Assembly: GCF_024662235.1 (NCBI RefSeq) | Contig: NZ_CP096276.1 | Span: 5,580,001-5,644,000, forward strand | Length of the DNA: 64,000 nt | DNA from: Pimelobacter simplex | Lineage (GTDB): Bacteria; Actinomycetota; Actinomycetes; Propionibacteriales; Nocardioidaceae | Direction of reading: 5' to 3' | Shown: positions 42,237-50,888 of the stretch, one piece after another | Numbering within the stretch: position 1 is the stretch's first letter | How the letters are laid out: each line of letters starts with the position of its first letter | Position numbers and translations under genes: made by a program | Notes under the pieces: generated by a model | Seen by the model: only the letters and a program-made list of their open reading frames with translations | Database searches by the model: none | Told to the model about the DNA's origin: nothing

Positions 42237-43391
42237 TCAGGCCGCGTCGGCTGTTGATGCCGCCTCGTCGAGAAAGACGAGGAGGCTTGTGACGAAGAGA
42301 ACGGCCTGGACGGCATTGCGTCGAGAGAACTGCCTTCGGCTCACGCCGTGGACCGACGCGTGTCGGCTGAATGTGCTGGGAACGGGGTCTCCGTCCTCTT
42401 GCCGGTACCTCTGGTACGCGCTCCAGAGCGGTGCGAAGGCGATGAATTCTCGCACGGTCAGGTCCTCATACGCGGTAGCTGTGGTGGTTCTGCGATTGGG
42501 AGTGAGCGCGAAGCGCCTGCCGCCGAAGTGGCTGTTGATGACGGTGTCGAGCACGGCGGCAGCCATCGCCTGCGCGGCGCTCGGGTTGCCGGAGTCAAGG
42601 GCGTCAAGTGCGTTCAGGGCGAACTCTGCGTATGCAGCCACGTCGCTCGAGGTGCACGCGGCAAGAACTTTGCGGCAATCGATGGAGATGGCCTTCCAGC
42701 GACGTCCGAGGATCTCCCGTCGGGCGGCGCTTGTGTCGGCTCGAATGATCTTCTCGGCGATCTCGCTCCGCGGTACGCCGTACAGAGCGATGCCGTCGAG
42801 CATCACCACCGCTTCGACCTCCTCGAAACCCAGGCCGACGATGCTTCGAAGGTTGGCGGGGTAGAAGCCGGTGCGCGCTGCCTCGAGGAGCGGTGCGATG
42901 CGGTCAAGAAACGACTTCTGGTTGGCGGCGAACCTCGTGAGTTTCCTCGAAACGGTGGTACTGACGCCGAAGTCGGCATTCCTCGACAGGACGGAGCCGA
43001 AGGCCGTCAGGTTCGCTCGACCGATACCCGCCAGCTTGTAGGCATCACTGTTGATGAGGTTCGGTCTCTTCGCCCAGGCGGTTCCTCCTCCGACGCCGCC
43101 GAAACCCTTGCCCAGCAGGTTCTGTGATGCGAAGCGGGGCAAGCCGCCGTTGGTCATTGCTTTGAAGCCGAGCTCGAGGCCAATCGGGCGGGGAAACCGA
43201 CGGTTGAAGTTGGTCGCGAGGGTGCGTGCGCCAACGACACCGGAGAGGCTGCGATCGAGCTTGGGTCTCACCATGACCGGGGTGCGCGCCGTCAACTGTC
43301 TCGATGGCGCTGGATCATCGGTCGCGCGGTCGGCCTTCCCCCGCGCGTCTACAGGCATTTCGGGGCTAGCGCTGGACGGCTCTCCGGTCAC
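42237..43391 (-). CDS. Orphan hypothetical protein of lower GC with a HEPN-like Rx4H motif
   Basis: Protein of up to 384 residues that I do not recognise. Codons such as TCA, AAG, GAA and TTG are frequent and the GC content is visibly lower than the genes on both sides, a sign of transfer. The first 60 residues are disordered, followed by a helical body. Near the C-terminus, SRHASVHGVS (R343, H348) followed by a hydrophobic helix resembles the catalytic Rx4-6H motif of HEPN-type RNases. The GTG start has no clear ribosome site; ATGs 33 and 117 nt further in are alternatives. No toxin-antitoxin partner is adjacent. Confidence 0.7.
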   Translation of the reverse strand: MTGEPSSASPEMPVDARGKADRATDDPAPSRQLTARTPVMVRPKLDRSLSGVVGARTLATNFNRRFPRPIGLELGFKAMTNGGLPRFASQNLLGKGFGGVGGGTAWAKRPNLINSDAYKLAGIGRANLTAFGSVLSRNADFGVSTTVSRKLTRFAANQKSFLDRIAPLLEAARTGFYPANLRSIVGLGFEEVEAVVMLDGIALYGVPRSEIAEKIIRADTSAARREILGRRWKAISIDCRKVLAACTSSDVAAYAEFALNALDALDSGNPSAAQAMAAAVLDTVINSHFGGRRFALTPNRRTTTATAYEDLTVREFIAFAPLWSAYQRYRQEDGDPVPSTFSRHASVHGVSRRQFSRRNAVQAVLFVTSLLVFLDEAASTADAA

Positions 43392-43506
43392 TCAGGGAGG
43401 CTAGCGAGGGGGACCGACAGATCGTTTCGGGACGGCGGACGGAGCGCGACCGCGTTGTCCAATCCCCCGCGCAGCGGCCGCCCGCGGGCTCGCTAGACTG
43501 GCGCGG

Positions 43507-43595
43507 TCAGACAGGGGAGCACCACGGGGTGCTGAGAGTGCGGACCGCCGCAGACCCTCCGAACCTGATCCGGTTAGCACCGGCGAAGGGAGTCA
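43507..43595 (+). ncRNA. TPP riboswitch (THI element)
   Basis: The leader contains the conserved parts of the thiamine pyrophosphate aptamer: ACAGGGGAGC, the GGGTGCTGAGAGTGCGG helix with CTGAGA, and GAACCTGATCCGGTTAGCA followed by CCGGCGAAGGGAG. The last GGGAG overlaps the ribosome-binding site of thiB, 7 nt before its GTG. Ligand binding should therefore sequester translation initiation. A TAGACT element at 43494-43499 may be the -10 box. High TPP would switch off the thiBPQ importer. Confidence 0.96.
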
Positions 43596-43599
43596 TCCA

Positions 43600-44664
43600 G
43601 TGCGTACGCGCCTGCTCACCGGCCTCACGGCCCTCACCACCACGGTCGTCCTCGTCAGCGGTTGCTCGATGCTCGGCGCCGAGGACGACGGCGCGCGCGC
43701 CGACGACAAGGTCGTCACGCTCGTCACCCACGAGTCGTTCGCGCTGCCCGACGAGCTCGTGGCGAAGTTCGAGAAGGACACCGGCTACGACCTCAAGATC
43801 AGCAAGCTCGAGGACGCCGGTGCCCTGACCAACCAGCTCGTCCTCACCAAGGACGACCCGGTCGGCGACGTCGTCTTCGGCATCGACAACACGTTCGCGA
43901 CGCGGGCGGTCGACGAGGGCGTCTTCGCGCCCTACCGCGCGACGCTGCCCGAGGGCGCGAAGCAGTACGCGCTGGCCGGGGACGACGCCGGGGCGCTGAC
44001 GCCGGTCGACACCGGCAGCGTCTGCGTCAACGTGGACGACGCGTGGTTCGCCGCCCAGGGCGTCCCGAAGCCGACGAGCCTCGACGACCTCACCAAGCCC
44101 GCCTACAAGGACCTGTTCGTCATCCCGGGGGCGAGCACGAGCTCGCCGGGGCTGGCGTTCCTGCTCGCCACCATCGACCAGTACGGCGACGGGTGGCCGG
44201 CGTACTGGACCGCGCTGATGAACAACGGTGCCAAGGTCGTCAAGGGCTGGTCGGACGCCTACTTCACCGACTTCACGTTCTCCGGCGGCGACCGGCCGAT
44301 CGTGGTGTCCTACGACTCCTCGCCGGCCTTCACGCTCAACAAGGCGGGCACCAAGACGTCGACCAGCGCCTTGCTCGGCGACTGTTTCCGCCAGGTCGAG
44401 TACGCCGGCGTGCTGCGCAACGACAAGGGCACGACCAACGTCTCCGGCGCCCACGCGGTGATCGACTGGCTGGTCTCGCCCGAGGTCCAGGCGGCGCTGC
44501 CCGACTCGATGTACGTCTTCCCGGTCGCGAGCGAGACCCCGCTCCCCGCGGCCTGGTCGCAGTTCGCCCCCCGGGCCGAGGACCCCGCGCAGGTCGACCC
44601 CGCGCGGATCACGGCGGAGCGCAAGAGCTGGCTCGAGAAGTGGACCGAGATCGTGTCGCGATGA
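43600..44664 (+). CDS. thiB: Thiamine ABC transporter substrate-binding lipoprotein
   Basis: Binding protein of 354 residues. The signal peptide has lipobox VLVSGC (C22). The periplasmic-type fold contains VTLVTHESFALPDELVAKF, GDVVFGIDNTFATRA and SPGLAFLLATIDQYG, typical of ThiB/TbpA. The C-terminal FAPRAEDPAQVDPARI also matches. GTG start directly after the riboswitch. ATGA-coupled to thiP. Captures thiamine or its phosphates at the cell surface. Confidence 0.94.
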   Translation: MRTRLLTGLTALTTTVVLVSGCSMLGAEDDGARADDKVVTLVTHESFALPDELVAKFEKDTGYDLKISKLEDAGALTNQLVLTKDDPVGDVVFGIDNTFATRAVDEGVFAPYRATLPEGAKQYALAGDDAGALTPVDTGSVCVNVDDAWFAAQGVPKPTSLDDLTKPAYKDLFVIPGASTSSPGLAFLLATIDQYGDGWPAYWTALMNNGAKVVKGWSDAYFTDFTFSGGDRPIVVSYDSSPAFTLNKAGTKTSTSALLGDCFRQVEYAGVLRNDKGTTNVSGAHAVIDWLVSPEVQAALPDSMYVFPVASETPLPAAWSQFAPRAEDPAQVDPARITAERKSWLEKWTEIVSR

Positions 44665-46319
44665 CCGCGTCCGGCGGCTCCGGCCGGATCGCGGGGCGAG
44701 CGGCGTACGTCGCGCTCGCCGCGGTCCCGGTCGCGGTCGTCGCGGTCTTCTTCGTGCTGCCGGTCGGCGCGATGCTCCAGCGCGGGGTGTGGCCCGACGG
44801 GCACTTCGACCCGGGTGCGGTGCTCGACGTGCTGGCGCGCCCGCGCACCGGGCGGGTGCTGTGGTTCACGGTGTGGACCAGCACGGTCGCGACGGTGGCG
44901 GCGGTGCTGCTGGGCCTGCCGGCGGCGTACGTCCTGCACCGGCTGCGGTTCCCGGGCCGCGGCCTGGTCCGCACGGCGCTGCTGGTGCCCTTCGTGCTGC
45001 CCACGGTCGTGGTGGGGCTGGCGGTCCGCCAGCTCATCACGTCGTCGGGACCCCTGGGCTTCCTGGGCCTCGACGGGACGCCCGTGGCGATCCTCGTCGG
45101 CCTGGTGTTCTTCAACGTCGCGGTGGTCATCCGCACCGTCGGCGTCGCCTGGGAGGGCCTCGACCGGCGGCCGTCCGAGGCCGCGGCGGCGCTCGGCGCG
45201 ACGCCCGCCCAGGTCTTCCGGACGGTGACCTTCCCCGCGCTGCGCCCGGCGATCGTGTCCGCGGCGAGCGTGGTGTTCCTGTTCTGCGCGACGGCTTTCG
45301 GCGTCGTCCTCGTGCTCGGCGGGGTGCGCTACTCGTCCGTGGAGACCGAGATCTACCTGCTCACCGCCGACCTGCTCGACCTGCCCGCGGCCGCGGCGCT
45401 CTCGCTCGTGCAGATGGTCGCCGTGGTGGCGCTGCTGGTCGTCGTGGGCCGGCTGCGCGCCGTGCCGGACCCGACGGTGCGACGCGTCCTCGCGCCGGCC
45501 GCGCGACCGCAGCGGCGCGACCTGCCGGCGATCGGGGCGACCGCGCTGACGCTGGGGTTCGTGGCGCTGCCGATCCTCGCCCTCGTCCTGGGCTCGGTAC
45601 GGCGCGAGGGCGGCTGGAGCCTCGACTTCTACCGCGCGCTCGGCGGCTCAGGCGAGGGCTTCCTCCAGGTGTCGGTCGTCGACGCGCTGCTGGCCTCGCT
45701 GCGGATCGCGGTCGACGCCACCTGGATGTCGCTCACGCTCGGGCTGATCGTCGCGTTCGTCGTCACCCGTCGTACCCGCAGCCGGGCCGGCCGCCGCGCC
45801 CGCACCGTGCTCGACGGCTTCTTCATGCTGCCCCTCGGCGTCTCCGCGGTGACGCTGGGCTTCGGCTTCCTCATCGCCCTCGACCAGCCGCCGCTGGACC
45901 TGCGGGCCAGCCCGGTCCTCGTCCCCATCGCCCAGGCCCTGGTGGCGCTCCCGCTCGTGGTCCGCACGCTCGTCCCGGTCCTCGCGGGCATCGACGACCG
46001 GCAGCGCCAGGCCGCCGCCTCGCTCGGCGCCGGTCCGCTCCGCGCCCTGCTGACCGTCGACCTCGCCGTGGTGTGGCGCCCGGTGCTCGCCGCGGCGGGC
46101 TTCGCGTTCGCCGTGTCGCTGGGGGAGTTCGGCGCGACGTCGTTCATCGTGCGGCCCGCGGAGCCGACGCTCCCGGTCGTGATCTACCGCCTGCTCGGGC
46201 ACCCGGGCGCGCTCAACTACGGCACCGCGATGGCGGCCTCGGTGGTGCTCGCCGCCGTGACCGCCGGTGTCATCCTCGTCGTCGAACGGCTGCGCGTGCC
46301 GGGAACAGGAGCCTGGTGA
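44661..46319 (+). CDS. thiP: Thiamine ABC transporter permease
   Basis: Fused double permease of 552 residues with about 12 membrane helices. Each half carries an EAA loop for ATPase contact: RRPSEAAAALGATPAQVFRT and DDRQRQAAASLGAGPLRALL. This tandem BPD_transp_1 layout is normal for ThiP. Overlaps on both sides (ATGA with thiB, TGATG with thiQ) indicate one transcript under the TPP riboswitch. Confidence 0.95.
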   Translation: MTASGGSGRIAGRAAYVALAAVPVAVVAVFFVLPVGAMLQRGVWPDGHFDPGAVLDVLARPRTGRVLWFTVWTSTVATVAAVLLGLPAAYVLHRLRFPGRGLVRTALLVPFVLPTVVVGLAVRQLITSSGPLGFLGLDGTPVAILVGLVFFNVAVVIRTVGVAWEGLDRRPSEAAAALGATPAQVFRTVTFPALRPAIVSAASVVFLFCATAFGVVLVLGGVRYSSVETEIYLLTADLLDLPAAAALSLVQMVAVVALLVVVGRLRAVPDPTVRRVLAPAARPQRRDLPAIGATALTLGFVALPILALVLGSVRREGGWSLDFYRALGGSGEGFLQVSVVDALLASLRIAVDATWMSLTLGLIVAFVVTRRTRSRAGRRARTVLDGFFMLPLGVSAVTLGFGFLIALDQPPLDLRASPVLVPIAQALVALPLVVRTLVPVLAGIDDRQRQAAASLGAGPLRALLTVDLAVVWRPVLAAAGFAFAVSLGEFGATSFIVRPAEPTLPVVIYRLLGHPGALNYGTAMAASVVLAAVTAGVILVVERLRVPGTGAW

Positions 46320-47323
46320 TGCTGGATCTCAAGGGCATCGAGGTCGCCTTCGACGGGACCGTCGCGGTCGACGGCGTCGACCTCGACGTGGCCGACGGCG
46401 ACGTGCTCGCCGTGCTCGGTCCCTCGGGCTGCGGCAAGTCCACCCTGCTGCGCGCCGTGGCCGGCCTGGAGCCGCTGCGCGCCGGCCGGATCGCCTGGGA
46501 CGGCACCGACCTCGGGACGACGCCCACCCACCGCCGCGGGTTCGCGCTGATGTTCCAGGACGGCCAGCTCTTCGACCACCTCACCGTCGGCCGCAATGTC
46601 GGCTACGCGCTGCGCCTCCAGGGGGAGTCGCGCGCCGCCGTACGGACCGCCGTGGACGAGCTGCTCGCCCTCGTCGGCCTGGAGGGCTACGGCGCCCGGC
46701 TGCCCCGCACCCTCTCCGGCGGCGAGCGCCAGCGGGTCGCGCTGGCCCGCTCCCTGGCCGGCCGCCCCCGCCTGCTGCTGCTCGACGAGCCGCTCAGCGC
46801 CCTCGACGCGAGCCTGCGGGTCCGGCTCGCCGCCGACCTGCGCCGGATCCTCACGGAGGCCGGTACGACCGCCCTCCTGGTCACCCACGACCAGGCCGAG
46901 GCCTTCGCCGTCGCTGACCGGCTCGCCGTGATGCGCGCCGGCCGGATCGTCCAGGAGGGCGCGACCGCCGCGGTCTGGTCCGCGCCGGCGGACGCCGGGA
47001 CGGCGCTCTTCCTGGGCTACTCACGGGTGCTCGAGGGGGCTGCGGCGGCCGAGCTGCTGCGGCTCACCGGACGGCCGGCGGCGCCCGCGGTCGCCGTACG
47101 GCCGACGGCGGTGCTGGCCGGCCCCGCGGCGGACGGCGTACCGGCCGAGGTGCGCTCGGTACGGCTCACGCCCGACGGGGCGCGGCTGGTGGTCGCGGTC
47201 GCCGGGATCGGCGAGCTCGACGCCGCCGGCGTCCAGGGGTGGGCCCCGGAACCCGGCCAGAAGGCGACACTCCGGCTCGACCCGGGCGGCCTCGCCGCGG
47301 TACCCGCTTCCCCGGTCTCCTAG
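46319..47323 (+). CDS. thiQ: Thiamine ABC transporter ATP-binding protein
   Basis: ATPase of 334 residues, with Walker A GPSGCGKST (36-44), Q-loop LMFQDGQLFDHLTVGRN, signature LSGGERQRVALARSL, Walker B LLLLDEPLSALDASL and the H-loop VTHDQAE. A C-terminal TOBE-like domain (about 240-334) makes it longer than enterobacterial ThiQ, as in other actinobacteria. The position after thiP under a TPP riboswitch settles the substrate. Confidence 0.94.
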   Translation: MLDLKGIEVAFDGTVAVDGVDLDVADGDVLAVLGPSGCGKSTLLRAVAGLEPLRAGRIAWDGTDLGTTPTHRRGFALMFQDGQLFDHLTVGRNVGYALRLQGESRAAVRTAVDELLALVGLEGYGARLPRTLSGGERQRVALARSLAGRPRLLLLDEPLSALDASLRVRLAADLRRILTEAGTTALLVTHDQAEAFAVADRLAVMRAGRIVQEGATAAVWSAPADAGTALFLGYSRVLEGAAAAELLRLTGRPAAPAVAVRPTAVLAGPAADGVPAEVRSVRLTPDGARLVVAVAGIGELDAAGVQGWAPEPGQKATLRLDPGGLAAVPASPVS

Positions 47324-47333
47324 ACTCCGTCGG

Positions 47334-48419
47334 GTGTATCGCCGCGCCTACACCCTCCTCATCGGCACGGCCGCGCTCATGCTGGGCCTCGCGGTGTTCG
47401 CGGCGATCAGCCTCGACCGGCGGCTGCTCGACCCGGAGGGCAGCTTCCTCGGACCCTCGTACATCCGGCTTCCCCTGCTGCTCCTCGGCGCGCTCCTGCT
47501 CGACCTGCTGCCGCTGACCCTGTGGAAGGCACGCGCCCGGCCGAGCCGGGTGATCCCGATCGTCAAGCACCGGCTGCGCACCCACTGGACCAAGGAGCGC
47601 GCCACCCTCGTCGGCATCGGCGTGATCGCGTTCTACCTGACCTACGTCAGCTACCGGAACCTCAAGTCGTTCCTGCCGTTCGTCCGCTCCGACCCGAACG
47701 CCGCCCCCGGCGAGGTCAAGGCGCTGTCGTACGACCGCGAGCTGCACATCATGGACAAGGTCATCTTCTTCGGCCACGACCCCAGCGACGTGCTCCACGG
47801 CCTCCTCGGCAAGACCTTCACCGCCGAGATCCTCTCGCCGATCTACCTGATGTTCCTGCCGCTGGTGCCGCTCGCCGTCACCGCCTGGCTCGTCTGGTCG
47901 CGCAACATGTCCTTCGGCTACTGGTTCGTCACCTCCCAGTGCCTCGCCTGGTCCCTCGGCACGCTGTCGTACTACCTGCTCCCGACCCTCGGCCCCGGCA
48001 TCGCCTACTCCTCGGAGTACTACGGCGTCGGCGGCCTCGCCCACACCGGCACGACCGACCTGATGAACTCGATCGTCAGAGCCAGAGGCAACGTCTTGTA
48101 CGGCGGGGTCACCGAGTCGGTGAACTCCATCGCCGGCTTCGCCAGCCTGCACACCGCCATCACGCTGCTGTTCGCGCTGATGGTGCAGTACACGCTGCGC
48201 TCGAAGCTCCTCAAGATCATCTTCTGGGTCAACTTCGGGCTGACCGTCGTGGCCACGCTCTACTTCGGCTGGCACTACGTCGCCGACGACCTGGCGGGCG
48301 TCGCGATCGCGGTGGTGTCGTTCTACATCGGTGGGATCGCCAGCGGGCAGAAGTTCGACCGACATCTGCACTCGCATCCGACCACGACGACCTCGAAGGT
48401 CCCGGTCGACGCGGACTGA
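47334..48419 (+). CDS. PAP2-superfamily membrane protein (phosphatase/inositol-phosphotransferase-like)
   Basis: Integral membrane protein of 361 residues with about six helices. The three PAP2-like catalytic regions are present in the Aur1/IPT-like form: SYYLLPTLGPG, NSIAGFASLHTA with the first His, and YFGWHYVADDLAGV with the second His and Asp. Relatives transfer inositol phosphate or hydrolyse lipid phosphates on the outer face. GTG start, 10 nt after thiQ, so it may be partly co-transcribed with the thiamine genes, but no functional link is evident. Confidence 0.85.
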   Translation: MYRRAYTLLIGTAALMLGLAVFAAISLDRRLLDPEGSFLGPSYIRLPLLLLGALLLDLLPLTLWKARARPSRVIPIVKHRLRTHWTKERATLVGIGVIAFYLTYVSYRNLKSFLPFVRSDPNAAPGEVKALSYDRELHIMDKVIFFGHDPSDVLHGLLGKTFTAEILSPIYLMFLPLVPLAVTAWLVWSRNMSFGYWFVTSQCLAWSLGTLSYYLLPTLGPGIAYSSEYYGVGGLAHTGTTDLMNSIVRARGNVLYGGVTESVNSIAGFASLHTAITLLFALMVQYTLRSKLLKIIFWVNFGLTVVATLYFGWHYVADDLAGVAIAVVSFYIGGIASGQKFDRHLHSHPTTTTSKVPVDAD

Positions 48420-48447
48420 GCCGCAACGGCCGGGCGCGTTTCGGCCG

Positions 48448-49452
48448 CTACGGGGCCGCCGGGGCGGCGCGCAGCGCCGTGCCGAGCAGGCTGTCGACCT
48501 CAGTCGGCTCGGGCCCGCCGCGGCGGGCCAGCACGTCGAGCGCAAGGTCGCGCAGCGCCGCGGTGAGCTGCCCGGTCACCTTGATCTCGGCGAACGCGGC
48601 GCCGAGCACCAGCGCGTCGTGGAGGTACTCGTCGTCCGCCGCCGCCTCGTCGAGGGTGTCGTACCCGCACTCCCGCGCCTGGGCGGCGAGGAACGCCATC
48701 GGGTCGTCCGGTCGTCGGGCGAGGTAGTCGGCGAGCAGGTCGGCGCCCTCGTCGTTGCCGTGCGGCGCCTCGTCGTCCGCGGGATCCCAGAAGAACGGGT
48801 CGTCGAGCAGGGCGCGCGCCGAGGGTGTGTAGCGCGTCCAGTCGACGTCGAGCCGCTCCCAGGGCGACATCGCCAGCCACCGCGCGTGCTGCTGCGCTCG
48901 GAGGTCGGTCTCCGCGGCGGCGAGTGCCTCGGCGGATGGGGGCAGGTCACCGAGGCGGGCGGTGAGGTGGGCCCGCACGCGCGGCCAGTCGATGTCGTCG
49001 TCCGGCTTGACCCGCCGGTCGAGGCCGGCGAGCGCGGTGACGATCTCGTGGGCCGCCGCGGCGAAGACCTCGGGTCGCCCGCCGGGGCCGAAGACGTCGA
49101 GCTCCGACAGCTCGCTGACGATCCGGATCCGGACCGTCCCCGCCTTCCGGCGGAAGACGAGCTGCGGGCCCTTCTGGCGCTCGACCTCGTGCGAGTCCCC
49201 CCACTGGGGGTGGCCCGGCCAGATCCCGTGGCCGTCGAGCCCGGCCTGGAGCGCCGCGAGGGCGTCGGGGTCGGTGTCGTCGTCCGCGGTGTCACGGGGC
49301 GCCTCGGGCGCGGCTCTCAGCAGGACGGAGACGTCGACCGTGCGCACCGCGGACCCGGCCGCGGGAAGGCCGGCGACGAGGAAGTCGCCGACGAGCTCGA
49401 TGGTCCCGGCGCCGCCATAGGTGGGTGAGGTGGCCATGACGTCGATCCGCAT
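48448..49452 (-). CDS. Unrecognised hypothetical protein
   Basis: Soluble acidic protein of about 334 residues without signal peptide or membrane helix. It has normal GC and codon use for the window. Segments such as GIWPGHPQWGDSHEVE, MSPWERLDVDWTRYTPSARALL and a long helical C-terminus look well folded, but I recognise no family. The start is uncertain: ATGs also occur 14 nt downstream and 15 nt upstream, and none has a good ribosome site. It is monocistronic and convergent with the PAP2-like gene. Confidence 0.7.
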   Translation of the reverse strand: MRIDVMATSPTYGGAGTIELVGDFLVAGLPAAGSAVRTVDVSVLLRAAPEAPRDTADDDTDPDALAALQAGLDGHGIWPGHPQWGDSHEVERQKGPQLVFRRKAGTVRIRIVSELSELDVFGPGGRPEVFAAAAHEIVTALAGLDRRVKPDDDIDWPRVRAHLTARLGDLPPSAEALAAAETDLRAQQHARWLAMSPWERLDVDWTRYTPSARALLDDPFFWDPADDEAPHGNDEGADLLADYLARRPDDPMAFLAAQARECGYDTLDEAAADDEYLHDALVLGAAFAEIKVTGQLTAALRDLALDVLARRGGPEPTEVDSLLGTALRAAPAAP

Positions 49453-49584
49453 GGAGGAGAGCATGCCGGACCTGGCCGCGGCCGTCCGGCACAAATTACA
49501 ACGGTGTAGTTCGTCAAGGCGACACGCCGGTGACTCGTGAGATTTCTGAGATTTTTGTTTCCAATGTGACGAAAGAGCACTACG

Positions 49585-50868
49585 GTGACGCGAGTGCGTT
49601 CACCAAGCCTCGGGACCGGAGCCCTCGCCCTCGTGCTGACCGTGGGGATCTGTCTCCCGTCCGCGCAGGCCGATCCGGGCACCGACCCGACGTCGCCGGC
49701 GACGCCGTCCGTGGGGGAGGTCCAGGCCGCCGAGGGGCGGGCCACGGCCGCTCAGGGGGCGGTCGGGCGGATCCAGGAGCAGCTCGATGCCGCCAACGCC
49801 TCGCTCGACGCCGCGGCGGTCCGGGCGGCGCGGGCGGCCGAGGCGTGGAATGGCGCTCGGTGGACCGCGCAGCAGGCCCGGATCGCGGCCCGGGAGGCGG
49901 CGACCGCGTCGGTCGAGGCCGACCGTGAGCTCGTCGTCCAGGAGGGGCAGTACCGCGACGCGGTGATCATCGCGACCAACGCCGGGCTCGAGGTCAACGC
50001 GGTCGACGCGTTCATCTCCGCCGACGGCATGGAGTCGCTCCTGGAGCGCTCGGCGGCGACCGACTACGTCCAGGCCCGGTTCGACCAGCGCCGCGACGAG
50101 TACGTCGCCGCGGCCGACACCGCCGACGAGGCCGAGGCCGCCGCCGCGGACACCGCGGAGGACGCCGACCGTGCCCTGCGCGAGGCCAAGGAGGCGCGGG
50201 ACACCGCCGATGCCGCGGCCGCGTCCGCTGCCGCGCAGAGCGCGCGGATCGAGGACCGCAAGGCCCGGCTGGTGCGCAAGCTCGCCCGGCTCCAGGGGAT
50301 CAGCGTCCGGCTCGCCCGGACCCGCCAGGACGCGCTGGAGGCCGAGCGGGAGCAGGCCCGCGCCGCCGCGGCCGCCCAGCCGACGCCCGGCCCGGCTGCG
50401 GCCGACCCGAAGCCCGCCGACCCCAAGCCGGCGGACCCGAAGCCCGCCGATCCGAAGCCCGCCGATCCGAAGCCGGACCCGGACCCTGCCCCGCCCGCTC
50501 CGGGCAACGGCGCCCAGGCCGCCATCGCCTTCGCCCGCGCCCAGCTCGGCGAGCGCTACGTCTGGGGCGCGGCCGGCCCCAACAGCTGGGACTGCTCCGG
50601 CCTGACCTCGCAGGCGTGGGCCGCCGGCGGCAAGAGCCTGCCGCACTACTCCGTCGCGCAGTACCAGCAGTCCACGCCGATCAGCCCCGGCGACCTGCGC
50701 CCCGGCGACCTCGTCTTCTGGGGCGACAACGGCAGCCCGTCGTCGATCTTCCACGTCGCGCTGTACGCCGGGAACGGCAAGATCATCCACGCCCCGCGCA
50801 CCGGACGCCCGGTGACCGAGGAGTCGATGTACTACTGGCGCACGCCCGACTTCTACGCCCGGCCTTGA
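49585..50868 (+). CDS. Secreted NlpC/P60 peptidoglycan endopeptidase
   Basis: Exported hydrolase of 427 residues. The signal peptide (about 1-30) ends in PSAQA. A long coiled-coil region (about 45-260, Ala/Glu/Arg-rich) resembles the N-terminal domain of RipA-like hydrolases. A linker repeats ADPKP five times. The C-terminal NlpC/P60 domain has catalytic C337 in WDCSGLTSQAW and histidines 390 (FHVALYAG) and 402. It cleaves D-Glu-mDAP (or LL-DAP) stem peptides during growth or division. The 132-bp upstream region is unusually AT-rich for this window and shows no recognised riboswitch. Confidence 0.92.
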   Translation: MTRVRSPSLGTGALALVLTVGICLPSAQADPGTDPTSPATPSVGEVQAAEGRATAAQGAVGRIQEQLDAANASLDAAAVRAARAAEAWNGARWTAQQARIAAREAATASVEADRELVVQEGQYRDAVIIATNAGLEVNAVDAFISADGMESLLERSAATDYVQARFDQRRDEYVAAADTADEAEAAAADTAEDADRALREAKEARDTADAAAASAAAQSARIEDRKARLVRKLARLQGISVRLARTRQDALEAEREQARAAAAAQPTPGPAAADPKPADPKPADPKPADPKPADPKPDPDPAPPAPGNGAQAAIAFARAQLGERYVWGAAGPNSWDCSGLTSQAWAAGGKSLPHYSVAQYQQSTPISPGDLRPGDLVFWGDNGSPSSIFHVALYAGNGKIIHAPRTGRPVTEESMYYWRTPDFYARP

Positions 50869-50888
50869 TCGTCCACTAGGTTCGGCGC

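Noticed and set aside
49565..49582. TGTGACGAAAGAGCACT as a Crp site upstream of the NlpC/P60 gene
   Set aside because: The spacing is GTG-N9-CAC instead of N8 and the right half does not fit TCACA.
49453..49584. Cyclic-di-AMP (ydaO) riboswitch, often found before actinobacterial wall hydrolase genes
   Set aside because: The spacer is only 132 nt and I could not find the conserved ydaO core sequences.
50400..50480. Short tandem repeat resembling a CRISPR or satellite array
   Set aside because: It encodes an in-frame ADPKP linker within the NlpC/P60 protein.
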